From positions 85,651 to 149,650 of the forward strand of contig JALEHN010000104.1 in assembly GCA_022770525.1 (NCBI GenBank): a stretch of DNA of 64,000 nt, in the 5' to 3' direction. This stretch comes from Clostridiales bacterium. Its GTDB lineage: Bacteria > Bacillota > Clostridia > Lachnospirales > Lachnospiraceae. The notes beneath the pieces were generated by a model. That model was not told the DNA's origin, did not search any database, and saw nothing but the letters and a program-made list of their open reading frames with translations. Each line of letters begins with the position of its first letter. The first letter of the stretch is position 1. Shown in pieces: positions 54,423 through 63,364 of the stretch. The translations under genes and the position numbers were made by a program.

Positions 54423-55799
54423 TTGAAATTGTCGACAGTGCTTTCAGGACAGACATTTACTTTTAAATCTATTAAAGAAGTACTTGCAAAGGCAAATGAA
54501 CAAAAATCCGGTGATATTCTTGCGGGAATCGCTGCCTCCTCGGATATTGAACGCATTGCTGCAAAAGAAGTTTTAAGTCAGCTGCAGCTGCAGGATTTAA
54601 GAGAGAATCCGGTTGTTCCCTATGAGGATGATGAAGTGACCCGCATCAATCAGGACAGTATTGATGGGAATGTCTACGAACGCATCCGAAGATGGACGGT
54701 TGCCGACTTAAGAGAATATATTCTTGGTTTTGACACAGGCGAGGAAGATATCCGATTTTTAAGCAAAGGTCTCACAAGTGAAATGATTGCCGGTGTCTGC
54801 AAGCTGATGACCAATATGGACCTTGTGTACGCGGCAAATAAAGTCCGTGTGCCGGCCCGGTGCAATACGACGATAGGGCTTCGAGGCACATTGGCTACAA
54901 GACTGCAGCCGAATCATTCTACCGATCATGTGGAAGGTATCACGGCATCGTTATTTGAAGGCTTAAGTTACGGCTGCGGTGACGCGCTGATCGGACTGAA
55001 TCCGGTGAATGATACGGTATCCAGCCTTTCGGAAGTTTTAAAGAGGTTTGACGAGGTAAAGCATCAGTTTGATATACCGACGCAGATCTGTGTTCTCGGT
55101 CATATTACGACGCAGATCGAAGCTGTGAAAAAGGGCGCGCCTACAGATATGATTTTTCAGTCTATTGCCGGATCGCAAAAAGGCAATCATGCATTTGGAT
55201 TTTCGGCGGATACTGTGCGGGAGGCGATGGCACTTTTAAAAGAAAAAGGTACGGCTTTGGGACCTGATGTGATGTATTTTGAAACAGGACAGGGGTCTGA
55301 GTTATCATCCGATGCCCATTACGGCGCGGATCAGGTGACGATGGAAGCGCGGTGCTACGGATTTGCAAGAGAATTTCATCCGTTTATGGTGAATACCGTT
55401 GTCGGTTTTATCGGACCAGAGTATCTTTATGACAGCAAACAAGTCATCCGGGCGGGACTTGAAGATCATTTTATGGGAAAACTGACAGGAATCCCGATGG
55501 GGTGTGACTGCTGTTATACAAACCATATGATGGCGGATCAGAATGATATTGAAAATCTGTCGATGCTTCTTGCAAATGCAGGTGTCAATTATATCCTCGG
55601 TGTACCGACAAGCGATGATGTCATGCTGAACTATCAGACCAATGCTTATCATGATGCGGCTGCGATCCGTGAAATTCTTGGTCTTCGTCCGATTCGTGAA
55701 TTTGATCTCTGGCTTGAAAAAATGGGTATCAGTGAGAATGGAAAACTGACAAAATATGCCGGTGATCCGACAATATTTACAAAAAGAAGGGGGCTTTAG
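54423..55799 (+). CDS. eutB: Ethanolamine ammonia-lyase large subunit
   Basis: 458 residues, full length. Family stretches are GQTFTFKSIKEVLAKANE at the start, RCNTTIGLRGTLATRLQPNHSTDH, GLSYGCGDALIGLNPVND and YFETGQGSELSS. It forms with EutC the adenosylcobalamin-dependent enzyme that converts ethanolamine to acetaldehyde and ammonium. The start is TTG 54423 with GAGGGGTG upstream; no nearby ATG fits. eutC begins 3 bases after the stop. Confidence 0.96.
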   Translation: MKLSTVLSGQTFTFKSIKEVLAKANEQKSGDILAGIAASSDIERIAAKEVLSQLQLQDLRENPVVPYEDDEVTRINQDSIDGNVYERIRRWTVADLREYILGFDTGEEDIRFLSKGLTSEMIAGVCKLMTNMDLVYAANKVRVPARCNTTIGLRGTLATRLQPNHSTDHVEGITASLFEGLSYGCGDALIGLNPVNDTVSSLSEVLKRFDEVKHQFDIPTQICVLGHITTQIEAVKKGAPTDMIFQSIAGSQKGNHAFGFSADTVREAMALLKEKGTALGPDVMYFETGQGSELSSDAHYGADQVTMEARCYGFAREFHPFMVNTVVGFIGPEYLYDSKQVIRAGLEDHFMGKLTGIPMGCDCCYTNHMMADQNDIENLSMLLANAGVNYILGVPTSDDVMLNYQTNAYHDAAAIREILGLRPIREFDLWLEKMGISENGKLTKYAGDPTIFTKRRGL

Positions 55800-55802
55800 C
55801 CG

Positions 55803-56681
55803 ATGGCAGTTGATGAAAAACTAGTAAATGACATTGTCAGGGCGGTCATTGAGCAGTTAAAGCTTGCCGGTGTATCTGTGAAAGATACAGAACCTGAAGT
55901 TTTTGACACAGAATCATCGATGCTCATGACGGATATAACTTCCAGGGAATGTAAGTCCGTACCGCTTCTTAAAAATCCCAAAGATCCCGAGGCTTTAAAA
56001 AGAATGATGCGTTTAACGACAGCACGTATCGGCGTCGGAAGCGCAGGTGCAAGACTAAAGACGCAGACGCTTTTGACACTCCGGGCGGATCATGCTCTTG
56101 CCAGAGATGCGGTCATAATGGATGTTGATCAAAAAGTTCTGGAGAATTTAAATTTATTTACAGTACAGACTTGCTGCAAAGATAAAAATGAATACCTTAC
56201 AAGACCTGATCTCGGACGAAAGCTTTCTATAGAAGGGGCGGCGGCTGTTCGGGAAAGATGTGTGAAGCGTCCCGATGTGCAGCTGATTGTTGCGGACGGG
56301 CTCAGTTCAACGGCCATTAATGCCAATATTATGAATGTACTTCCGATGTTAAATGACGGTCTTACTGCGGCCGGCCTTAAAATCGGCACACCTTTTTTTG
56401 TACGGTTCGGGCGTGTGGCTGTTGAAGATCAGATTGCCGAACTTGTCGGTGCAAAGGTTGTCTGTATTTTTGTCGGGGAGCGGCCGGGACTTGGCAGTGC
56501 GGAAAGTATGAGTGCCTACCTTGTATATAACGCGCGGGTAGGTATGCCGGAAGCCAGAAGAACTGTCGTTTCGAATATACATAAAGATGGCATAACCGCC
56601 GTTGAAGCAGGCGCATATCTGACGGATCTTATTCAAAAGATTCTAAGTGCAAAAGCCAGCGGTGTCGAGCTTCAGAATTAG
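55803..56681 (+). CDS. eutC: Ethanolamine ammonia-lyase small subunit
   Basis: 292 residues. The first about 20 residues (DEKLVNDIVRAVIEQLKLAG) form an amphipathic helix like known microcompartment encapsulation peptides, followed by a polar linker. The conserved body has ARIGVGSAGARLKTQTLL, FQDHALARD-like RADHALARDAV, and VADGLSSTAINAN. It binds the cobalamin cofactor with EutB. eutL begins 10 bases after its stop. Confidence 0.95.
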   Translation: MAVDEKLVNDIVRAVIEQLKLAGVSVKDTEPEVFDTESSMLMTDITSRECKSVPLLKNPKDPEALKRMMRLTTARIGVGSAGARLKTQTLLTLRADHALARDAVIMDVDQKVLENLNLFTVQTCCKDKNEYLTRPDLGRKLSIEGAAAVRERCVKRPDVQLIVADGLSSTAINANIMNVLPMLNDGLTAAGLKIGTPFFVRFGRVAVEDQIAELVGAKVVCIFVGERPGLGSAESMSAYLVYNARVGMPEARRTVVSNIHKDGITAVEAGAYLTDLIQKILSAKASGVELQN

Positions 56682-56691
56682 GAGGATGATG

Positions 56692-57345
56692 ATGAAACAT
56701 GATCCATTGAAAACAAAAGTATTAAGTGTCCGGATTATACCAAATGCGGATCCGATGATGCTTGAGGCGCTGGAAGTACCTGAAATATACAGGAGTCTCG
56801 GGGTTATTACGACAGACTGCGATGATGTTTCTTATACGGCGCTTGATGAGGCGACCAAAAAAGCCCGGGTCGATGTCGTCTATGCCAAAAGTATGTATGC
56901 AGGCGCCGCCAATGCAAATACAGCATTGGCCGGTGAATTTATCGGTATTCTGGCAGGGGAAAATCCGGAGGAGGTCAGAAGCGGCCTTGAGGCGGCGATG
57001 GCTTATATAGAAAATGATGCATGCTTTTACAGTGCCAATGATGAAGATTCAATTGCTTATTTTGCCCATTGCATCTCAAGAACAGGTTCTTACCTTTCAA
57101 AGCAGGCGGATGTGGCGGAGGGTACAGCGATGGCTTACCTGATCGCACCGCCATTGGAAGCAATGGTTGCACTGGATGCGGCACTTAAAGCAGCGGCGGT
57201 TGAAATGAAAGCCTTTTTCGGACCGCCGACGGAAACAAATTTTGCAGGCGGGCTGCTTGTCGGTGATCAGGCAGCGTGTCAGGCAGCGTGCGATGCATTT
57301 GCAGCGACTGTCTGTCAGATTGCGGATGATCCTCTTGTTTTATAA
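56692..57345 (+). CDS. eutL: Microcompartment shell protein EutL (tandem BMC trimer)
   Basis: 217 residues, two circularly permuted BMC domains. Typical stretches are VRIIPNADPMMLEALEVPE, ITTDCDDVSYTALDEATKKA and SYLIAPPLEAMVALDAALKAA-like sequence. EutL forms gated pores in the Eut shell. Three ATGs are in tandem; 56692 has the best spacing to GGAGG. Its last codon and stop fall in the 5' arm of the dispersed hairpin element. Confidence 0.93.
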   Translation: MKHDPLKTKVLSVRIIPNADPMMLEALEVPEIYRSLGVITTDCDDVSYTALDEATKKARVDVVYAKSMYAGAANANTALAGEFIGILAGENPEEVRSGLEAAMAYIENDACFYSANDEDSIAYFAHCISRTGSYLSKQADVAEGTAMAYLIAPPLEAMVALDAALKAAAVEMKAFFGPPTETNFAGGLLVGDQAACQAACDAFAATVCQIADDPLVL

Positions 57346-57404
57346 TACAGGAAATCACAATTTCCTGTATCATAAAAACGCTCCGCTTGGATGCGGCCCG
57401 TGCG
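57338..57404 (+). repeat. Dispersed hairpin element, copy 2 (eutL-eutE gap)
   Basis: A/T-rich stem ATACAGGAAAT / ATTTCCTGTAT, then CATAAAAACGCTCCGC and GGATGCGGCCCGTGCG, homologous to 39146-39216 in reverse orientation. Stem differences are compensatory. Confidence 0.7.
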
Positions 57405-57464
57405 CAGACGAAGGCGCACTTACGTGTCCGCACGGGCGTGCAAAGAGTCACTAAGTGACTCTTT
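57396..57464 (+). promoter_or_regulatory. Two perfect hairpins between eutL and eutE
   Basis: GCCCGTGCG (57396-57404) pairs with CGCACGGGC (57429-57437). AAAGAGTCAC (57442-57451) pairs with GTGACTCTTT (57455-57464) over a TAA loop. They may attenuate or process the eut mRNA; there is no long U-tract. Confidence 0.6.
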
Positions 57465-57494
57465 GATATCAATTGAAATTGGAAGGTGTAGCTT

Positions 57495-59039
57495 ATGGAA
57501 TTTGATAAGGATTTGCAGTCCATTCAGGAAGTCAGAAACCTTGTCGCCAGAGCAGTTGTAGCGCAGAAGGAACTGGCTAAGATGAGTCAGGCACAAATCG
57601 ACAAAATATGTCTGGAAGTTGCCAAAGCCTGTTCGGCCAAGGCAGAACCGCTGGCAAAGATGGCTGTCGAAGAAACAGGTTTTGGTGTTTGGCAGGATAA
57701 AGTATTAAAAAATCTCCTTGGTTCCACGATGACTTATGAAAGTATGAAAGATACAAAGACCGTGGGCATTATTAAGGAGGATAGAGAGAAGCGGCTTATG
57801 GAAATCGGTGTTCCGATGGGGGTTGTGGCGGCATTGATCCCTTCCACAAATCCCACATCAACGACAATGTATAAATCACTGATTTCGATAAAATCCGGCA
57901 ATGCCATCGTCATCAGTCCGCATCCCAATGCGAAAAACTGTATTATTGAAACGGCAAAGATTATCAGAGAGGCTGCCAAACGCGCAGGTGCGCCGGATGG
58001 TATTATCCAGTGTATAACGATACCGACAATGCAGGCAACAGATGCGCTGTTAAAACACAGAGACATCGGTATTATTCTTGCCACAGGCGGTGAAGCGATG
58101 GTTCGCGCGGCCTATAGTTCGGGAAATCCGGCGCTTGGTGTGGGACCGGGCAACGGACCGGCTTACATTGAAAAAACTGCGGATATCAGGACGGCAGTAA
58201 GACATATCATGGACAGCAAGACGTTTGATAACGGTACGATCTGTGCTTCTGAACAGAGTATTGTGACTGAGTACTGTATAGAAAATGAAGTCATTGATGA
58301 AGTGAAGCGTCAGGGCGGTTATTTTATGACTGATGAGGAATCAGATAAATTATCGGGATTTATTCTCCGTGCCAACGGTACGATGAATCCGAAAATCGTC
58401 GGTAAAAGCGCGCAGGCGATTGCCGACATGGCAGGCATCAGGATCCCGTCGGGAACGAGGGTTCTTTTGTCAAGGCAGACTGCTGTAGGGAAAAATATTC
58501 CTTATTCCCGTGAAAAGCTTTGTCCGATTCTTGCATTTTATGTGGAAGACGGTTGGGAAAGTGCATGCAGGCGATGTATAGAGATTTTAAATAACGAAGG
58601 CGCAGGTCATACAATGACGATTCACAGTGAAGATGAGGCGGTGATCCGTGAATTCGCACTTCAAAAGCCGGTGTCAAGGCTTCTTGTCAACACACCGGGA
58701 GCACTTGGCGGAGTCGGCGCAACAACCAATCTTTTGCCGGCACTGACCTTAGGGTGCGGTTCTGTAGGCGGCAGCGCTACATCGGATAATGTAGGGCCTT
58801 TAAACCTCATTAACATTCGCCGGGTAGCTTACGGCGTCAAAGAGTTAAGTGACTTAAGGAAAGGTCATCCGGTACCGGAGGGCGGTTCCGGCGCGTTACA
58901 TGGGGCAGTATTGTCTTCAGGCTGCAATGACAGTGATCATCTTAAATCCTGCGGTATGGGCGGCGATGGTTCTTCTGTGACAAGAGAAGATATTGAAAAA
59001 ATTACGCGGGCTATTCTTGAAAAGCTGGGCGTCAGATAA
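57495..59039 (+). CDS. eutE: Acylating acetaldehyde dehydrogenase EutE
   Basis: 514 residues, aldehyde dehydrogenase fold. The catalytic Cys is in NGTICASEQSIV (Cys about 250), with PSTNPTSTTMYK and GVGPGNGPAYIEKTAD typical of CoA-acylating members. A C-terminal amphipathic helix (REDIEKITRAILEKLGVR) after a Gly/Ser-rich linker looks like an encapsulation peptide. It converts acetaldehyde to acetyl-CoA with NAD inside the shell. GGAAGGTG precedes the ATG. Confidence 0.93.
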   Translation: MEFDKDLQSIQEVRNLVARAVVAQKELAKMSQAQIDKICLEVAKACSAKAEPLAKMAVEETGFGVWQDKVLKNLLGSTMTYESMKDTKTVGIIKEDREKRLMEIGVPMGVVAALIPSTNPTSTTMYKSLISIKSGNAIVISPHPNAKNCIIETAKIIREAAKRAGAPDGIIQCITIPTMQATDALLKHRDIGIILATGGEAMVRAAYSSGNPALGVGPGNGPAYIEKTADIRTAVRHIMDSKTFDNGTICASEQSIVTEYCIENEVIDEVKRQGGYFMTDEESDKLSGFILRANGTMNPKIVGKSAQAIADMAGIRIPSGTRVLLSRQTAVGKNIPYSREKLCPILAFYVEDGWESACRRCIEILNNEGAGHTMTIHSEDEAVIREFALQKPVSRLLVNTPGALGGVGATTNLLPALTLGCGSVGGSATSDNVGPLNLINIRRVAYGVKELSDLRKGHPVPEGGSGALHGAVLSSGCNDSDHLKSCGMGGDGSSVTREDIEKITRAILEKLGVR

Positions 59040-59084
59040 AGTGAAAAAACAAATGACGCGAAAATATATGAACGATATTCGATG

Positions 59085-59138
59085 AAAAATATTTAATAAA
59101 AAATATTTGATAAAAAATAATTGATAAAAATATTCAAT
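59085..59138 (+). repeat. AT-rich 13-14 bp tandem repeat before eutM
   Basis: Four degenerate units of the form A5-6 TATTT-AT/GAT fill the gap between eutE and eutM. Confidence 0.7.
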
Positions 59139-59165
59139 TTAAGATATTCAATGGAGGTATGTAAA

Positions 59166-59465
59166 ATGGCAGATAACAGATTATTAGCATTAGGAATGGT
59201 AGAAACAAAAGGTTTAGTAGGATCAATCGAAGCAGCCGATGCAATGGTTAAAGCAGCAAATGTTAACCTGATCGGTAAGGTTCATGTCGGCGGCGGTCTT
59301 GTAACCGTTATGGTCAGAGGTGATGTCGGTGCGGTGAAAGCGGCGACAGATGCCGGCGCAGCAGCAGCTTCAAGAGTCGGAGAACTGATTTCTGTTCATG
59401 TGATTCCAAGACCGCATGAAGAAGTTGAATACATTCTTCCGACATTGCAGACAAGTGATAAATAA
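59166..59465 (+). CDS. eutM: Microcompartment hexameric shell protein EutM (BMC-H)
   Basis: 99 residues, one BMC domain: [47 protein letters not shown] and [11 protein letters not shown]. It is the main sheet-forming shell tile. The central pore residues are in the KVHVGGG loop. TGGAGGT precedes ATG 59166; the frame extends to 59121 without support. Confidence 0.96.
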   Translation: MADNRLLALGMVETKGLVGSIEAADAMVKAANVNLIGKVHVGGGLVTVMVRGDVGAVKAATDAGAAAASRVGELISVHVIPRPHEEVEYILPTLQTSDK

Positions 59466-59505
59466 TCCTTTGGCGGACATCATAAATCAGGCGGGTGAAT
59501 CATAA

Positions 59506-61011
59506 ATGAATATTTTAACAGACATTGAGCTTCGGGCTCACTGGTTTAAAGAGCATCAGACCCGCTGTGAGGTCGATGCAGACACCATGATAACGCCTGC
59601 GGCACGGGACTTTTTGCGTGAACATCATATTGAACTTATCGTTAATGATAAAAAGATGGATGAACTGCAAAATGATGTTTTAAATAATGCTCACGCAACG
59701 GATCATTTAAATGTAAATAAAAAGACAGAATCCGGTTTTGAACCTATGCCAGTGTCACCGATTCCTGAAAACAGCAATCATAAACTGAAATATATCATTG
59801 CCGCAACCGGTGAGGAAGTGGACGTAAAACCGGAAAATATGACACATTTAAGAGGCAATCTGCTTGTGAGTAAGAGTCATCCGCAGATTGCCTTCAGAGG
59901 AAAGTTAGACAGTCTGGAGGCTAAGATCATTGAAATTCAGACGATGGCTTTTTCGGAAGGAAGAGAAGATCTGTCTAAACTTTTGCAGGAACTGCTTGGA
60001 TTCGTCAGACATATTCTCGGATGCGAAGTCATGGATACACTTCTTGGAGATATACGCCTTCTTGGACTTGACAGCAATGAAATACGTCATATGTCCCATG
60101 ATGTCAGGGGGTATTTTGGTATTCCCCATCCGATGCCGGACTACAAAATGGGCAGGATATGTACAGCCTTAAACAGTCTTCGAACCCTTGTCAGGGAAAC
60201 AGAGTTACAGGCGGTGGGTGCTTTTAGCAATGACGGAAAGTGTAGCCATAAAGACATTATAGAGGCATTAAACAGGCTGAGCAGCTGTGTTTATATTTTA
60301 TTCTGTGCAGAACTGACAGGCAAACGTCCGTATTTAAAAGATGATAACGGTGCCGTAAGGATGCCGGATAGCGCCTCAAGTCAGGAAGAAACAAAAAAAA
60401 CAGATGGCTTAAGTTCATCAGATACACCGTATCGGGGATGTCGTACAGAAGGTATTATGGTGGAGGCATCAGGACGTCATGTGCATCTGACTAAGGACGT
60501 CATAAAAATTCTGTTTGGCAAAGAAGAGCTTACACATAAAAGCGATCTGAGCCAGCCGGGACAGTTTGCGGCAAAAGAGCGTGTGAAGCTTATGACATCT
60601 AAAGGTGAGATTGACAATGTTGCCGTCCTCGGACCGGCGAGAAATGAAGTTCAGGTGGAAATGTCGCTGACCGATGCAAGAATTCTGGGCATTGATATTC
60701 CGGTCAATCTGTCGGGTAATTTAAACGGTGCGGCGGATGTCATTATTGTAGGTCCCTGCGGTATTTATAATGCGGTAGGTGCAGCGATTGCTTCCAAAGC
60801 GCATATCCATATGACGCCTAAAGATGCCCTTCGTTTTAAAGTCAGTGACGGTGATTCTGTTGCTGTGCGTCTTGTGACAAAAAGACCGGTGACCATTGAC
60901 GATGTTGTCATTCGTGTTCATAAAAATTTTTCACTGGCTATGCATCTCGATTATGATGAGGCCAATGCATGCCAGTATAAAAAAGGTGATTTGGGATATA
61001 TTATAACCTGA
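59506..61011 (+). CDS. Fusion of EutT (cobalamin adenosyltransferase) and PduL (phosphotransacylase)
   Basis: 501 residues with two enzyme domains. Residues about 1-270 are EutT-like: a short TMITPAARDFLREHHIEL motif, then THLRGNLLVSKSHPQIAFRG, LLQELLGFVRHILGCEVMD and a conserved helical core. The Cys-rich metal motif of Salmonella EutT is absent. After a Ser/Thr/Glu linker (about 285-312), residues about 313-501 are PduL-like, with metal-site His in ASGRHVHL and KAHIHMTP and the motif VGPCGIYNAVGAAIASKAH-like. It would make adenosylcobalamin and convert acetyl-CoA to acetyl-phosphate. Separate eutT and pduL genes are the usual arrangement. No in-frame break is seen. Confidence 0.87.
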   Translation: MNILTDIELRAHWFKEHQTRCEVDADTMITPAARDFLREHHIELIVNDKKMDELQNDVLNNAHATDHLNVNKKTESGFEPMPVSPIPENSNHKLKYIIAATGEEVDVKPENMTHLRGNLLVSKSHPQIAFRGKLDSLEAKIIEIQTMAFSEGREDLSKLLQELLGFVRHILGCEVMDTLLGDIRLLGLDSNEIRHMSHDVRGYFGIPHPMPDYKMGRICTALNSLRTLVRETELQAVGAFSNDGKCSHKDIIEALNRLSSCVYILFCAELTGKRPYLKDDNGAVRMPDSASSQEETKKTDGLSSSDTPYRGCRTEGIMVEASGRHVHLTKDVIKILFGKEELTHKSDLSQPGQFAAKERVKLMTSKGEIDNVAVLGPARNEVQVEMSLTDARILGIDIPVNLSGNLNGAADVIIVGPCGIYNAVGAAIASKAHIHMTPKDALRFKVSDGDSVAVRLVTKRPVTIDDVVIRVHKNFSLAMHLDYDEANACQYKKGDLGYIIT

Positions 61012-61042
61012 AAAAAATTCTGCATCGGAAAGGAGTATGCAG

Positions 61043-61717
61043 ATGGATGAGGCATTGATTCAAAAAGTTATGGAGGAAGTCATTAAGACACTGAATCAGA
61101 GCGGTGTTTATTTATCACCGGAAAAAGAGGGCATGCCCCGTATGCTTGTGATCGGTGATTTTGATGACGTGCCTTTAGAAGAAAAAAATCAGTATATCCT
61201 TATGGGTATTGATGATTATGAAAAATATAAAAATATCCGCAGATATCAAAAAGTATTGATTACAAAACTGACGCTTGCGCAGCTTAGTGATATCGCACTG
61301 GGAAGGGACGGATGCAGCACTTCCTGCGCTGTGGTCAATGCGCTGCTTCGCGGAATAGATGTTGTGATGCGCGATGGTGCTTTATGGCATCGAAAGCTTG
61401 CGGGCAAGGGCAGTCCAAAACTATATTCTGTGCTTGAAAACAATGTCCGTCAGCTGGAAAGCTACGGTGTTAAAATCATTGCAGAGCAAAAGCCGGTGTT
61501 TATGCATGAGCCAAAGCCGGCAAAGTTTGCTGCACCGCCGGTGACGGTGCCGGAAGGCTCCATGAAACCGACGGCCGACAGGCTGATTACAGAAAGTATT
61601 GCCCAGTCTCTTGTCAGCGAAGGGAATGTGCAGGTATGTGTTGCCAAAAATGCGATCATTACACCGTCTGCATGGGATATTTTTAAGAAGAACAAAGTTG
61701 AAATCATAAAAAAATAG
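61043..61717 (+). CDS. Ethanolamine utilization protein of unknown role (TIGR02536-like)
   Basis: 224 residues. The N-terminal helix DEALIQKVMEEVIKTLNQ resembles an encapsulation peptide. The middle has a flavoprotein-like beta pattern (MLVIGDFDDVP, VLITKLTLAQLSDIALG). The C-terminus NAIITPSAWDIFKKNKVEII repeats the pattern found at the N-terminus of the EutT-PduL fusion. Proteins of this type occur between eutT/pduL and eutN in Firmicute operons; their role is not known. ATG 61043 is chosen for spacing to AAAGGAG; ATG 61037 is too close. Confidence 0.75.
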   Translation: MDEALIQKVMEEVIKTLNQSGVYLSPEKEGMPRMLVIGDFDDVPLEEKNQYILMGIDDYEKYKNIRRYQKVLITKLTLAQLSDIALGRDGCSTSCAVVNALLRGIDVVMRDGALWHRKLAGKGSPKLYSVLENNVRQLESYGVKIIAEQKPVFMHEPKPAKFAAPPVTVPEGSMKPTADRLITESIAQSLVSEGNVQVCVAKNAIITPSAWDIFKKNKVEIIKK

Positions 61718-61727
61718 TGGAGGCAGT

Positions 61728-62009
61728 ATGCTGATCTGTAAAGTTGTAGGCCATGTATGGGCTACAAAAAAAGAAGAAAATCTAAACGGCCTGAAACTGA
61801 TGGTCGTTCAGGAACTGGATAAAAACAGTAAAGTCAAAGGTACACCTTTTGTGGCTGCGGATGTTGTCGGTGCGGGCATCGGCGAACGGGTTCTGACAGT
61901 ATCGGGAAGTACAGCAAGAAAAGCCTTCGGCAGCCGCAATGAAGTGCCTGTTGATGCGGCTATTGTGGCGATCATCGACAGTCTTGAGGTGGACAGAGAA
62001 GGTGAATAA
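61728..62009 (+). CDS. eutN: Microcompartment vertex protein EutN (BMC-P)
   Basis: 93 residues, EutN/CcmL family: MLICKVVGHVWATKKEENLNGLKLMVVQ, VAADVVGAGIGERVLTVSGSTAR and VDAAIVAIIDSLE. Pentamers cap the shell vertices. GGAGG precedes the ATG, and the PduS-like gene starts 2 bases after the stop. Confidence 0.95.
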   Translation: MLICKVVGHVWATKKEENLNGLKLMVVQELDKNSKVKGTPFVAADVVGAGIGERVLTVSGSTARKAFGSRNEVPVDAAIVAIIDSLEVDREGE

Positions 62010-62011
62010 TC

Positions 62012-63352
62012 ATGGATTTATTAGATAAAATTTTTCAGGCGGGTATTGTCGGCTGCGGCGGTGCCGGTTTTCCGACCCACGTAAAGCTTAAAGCCCATCC
62101 GGAATATTTTATTATCAATGGCGCGGAATGTGAGCCGCTCCTTCGCACGGACCGTTATATTATGATAAATCTGGCGGATAAAATCGTGGCGGGCGCCGAT
62201 GCGATATGTGAAAATCTGAATATTCCGAAGGCTTTTATTGCTTTAAAGGCTCATTATCATGAGGAGCGGAGGGCTTTGGAAAAAGCAATCCAAAAGGCAG
62301 GTTCAAAGCTTCAGATTCATTTGATGGAAAGCTTTTATCCGGCAGGAGATGAGCAGGTGATGGTTTATGAAGTGACCGGAAAAGTTGTACCTCCGGCCGG
62401 CATACCTTTGGATGTCGGGGCTGTTGTTGATAATGTAGCGACAGTGCTCGCTGTTGCGGATGCAGTCTTGGGTCAACCTTTTACATATAAGTATCTGACG
62501 GTGACAGGCGAGGTTGCAAAACCGACGGTGCTTCACGTTCCTGTTGGCACAAGTTTTAAAAGGTGTATTGAGCTGGCCGGCGGTGCGCTTATGGATCATT
62601 ATACAATCGTATCCGGCGGACCGATGATGGGTAAATACATGTCAAAGGAAGACGGGTTAAAAGCGCACGTGACCAAAACGACATCAGGAATTTTAATACT
62701 GAGCGATCAGAGCAGAACGGCAGCGGCCCATCAGGTTGATGTGAGACACATGCTCAACCGGGCAAGGTCTGCATGTATTCAGTGCAGTTATTGTACACAG
62801 CTTTGTCCAAGGCATTTACTGGGGCATCCGTTAAAGCCGCATAAAATCATGCGTAAAATGGCCTTGTGCGATCATATCAGTGACCTGCTTGATGATACGG
62901 ATATCCGGCAGGCTGCCATTTGCTGCGAATGTGGTATTTGTGAGGTGTATGCATGCCCGATGGGACTTCAGCCAAGGACCATTAACGGTCTTTTAAAGGG
63001 GGAACTTAGTAGAGCAGGAATCCGCTATGAAAGAACCGGGGATTCATGGACGCCGCTTGATGACAGACCGTACAGAAAAGCGCCGACAGACAGGACGGCG
63101 GCAAGAGCCGGTGTATTAAAGTATAATGATTATGAGATTTGTCAGTGTATTGAAGATCATCCAAAAGATGTGGAAATTCCGCTAAAGATGAATATCGGCG
63201 CACCGTCCGTGCCGGTCGTTTCATCGGGAGACTATGTAAGCACCGGACAATTGATTGCAAAATGCCCTGAAGGCAAGCTTGGAGCAAATATTTGCGCAAG
63301 TATTGACGGTATTGTCAGATTAACGGATCATTCGGTCATCATTTCAGGATAA
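62012..63352 (+). CDS. PduS-like corrinoid reductase / RnfC-family Fe-S flavoprotein
   Basis: 446 residues. The N-terminal RnfC/NuoF-type FMN region starts VGCGGAGFPTHVKLKA. An SLBB domain (about 165-215) follows, then two 4Fe-4S motifs, CIQCSYCTQLCP (about 254-265) and CCECGICEVYACP (about 303-315), and a C-terminal barrel-like domain. PduS reduces cobalamin so that adenosyltransferases can act; here it could feed the EutT domain or recycle NADH. It is followed 12 bases later by a PduT-like shell gene, its usual partner. Confidence 0.87.
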   Translation: MDLLDKIFQAGIVGCGGAGFPTHVKLKAHPEYFIINGAECEPLLRTDRYIMINLADKIVAGADAICENLNIPKAFIALKAHYHEERRALEKAIQKAGSKLQIHLMESFYPAGDEQVMVYEVTGKVVPPAGIPLDVGAVVDNVATVLAVADAVLGQPFTYKYLTVTGEVAKPTVLHVPVGTSFKRCIELAGGALMDHYTIVSGGPMMGKYMSKEDGLKAHVTKTTSGILILSDQSRTAAAHQVDVRHMLNRARSACIQCSYCTQLCPRHLLGHPLKPHKIMRKMALCDHISDLLDDTDIRQAAICCECGICEVYACPMGLQPRTINGLLKGELSRAGIRYERTGDSWTPLDDRPYRKAPTDRTAARAGVLKYNDYEICQCIEDHPKDVEIPLKMNIGAPSVPVVSSGDYVSTGQLIAKCPEGKLGANICASIDGIVRLTDHSVIISG

Positions 63353-63364
63353 AGGTGGAACCAT

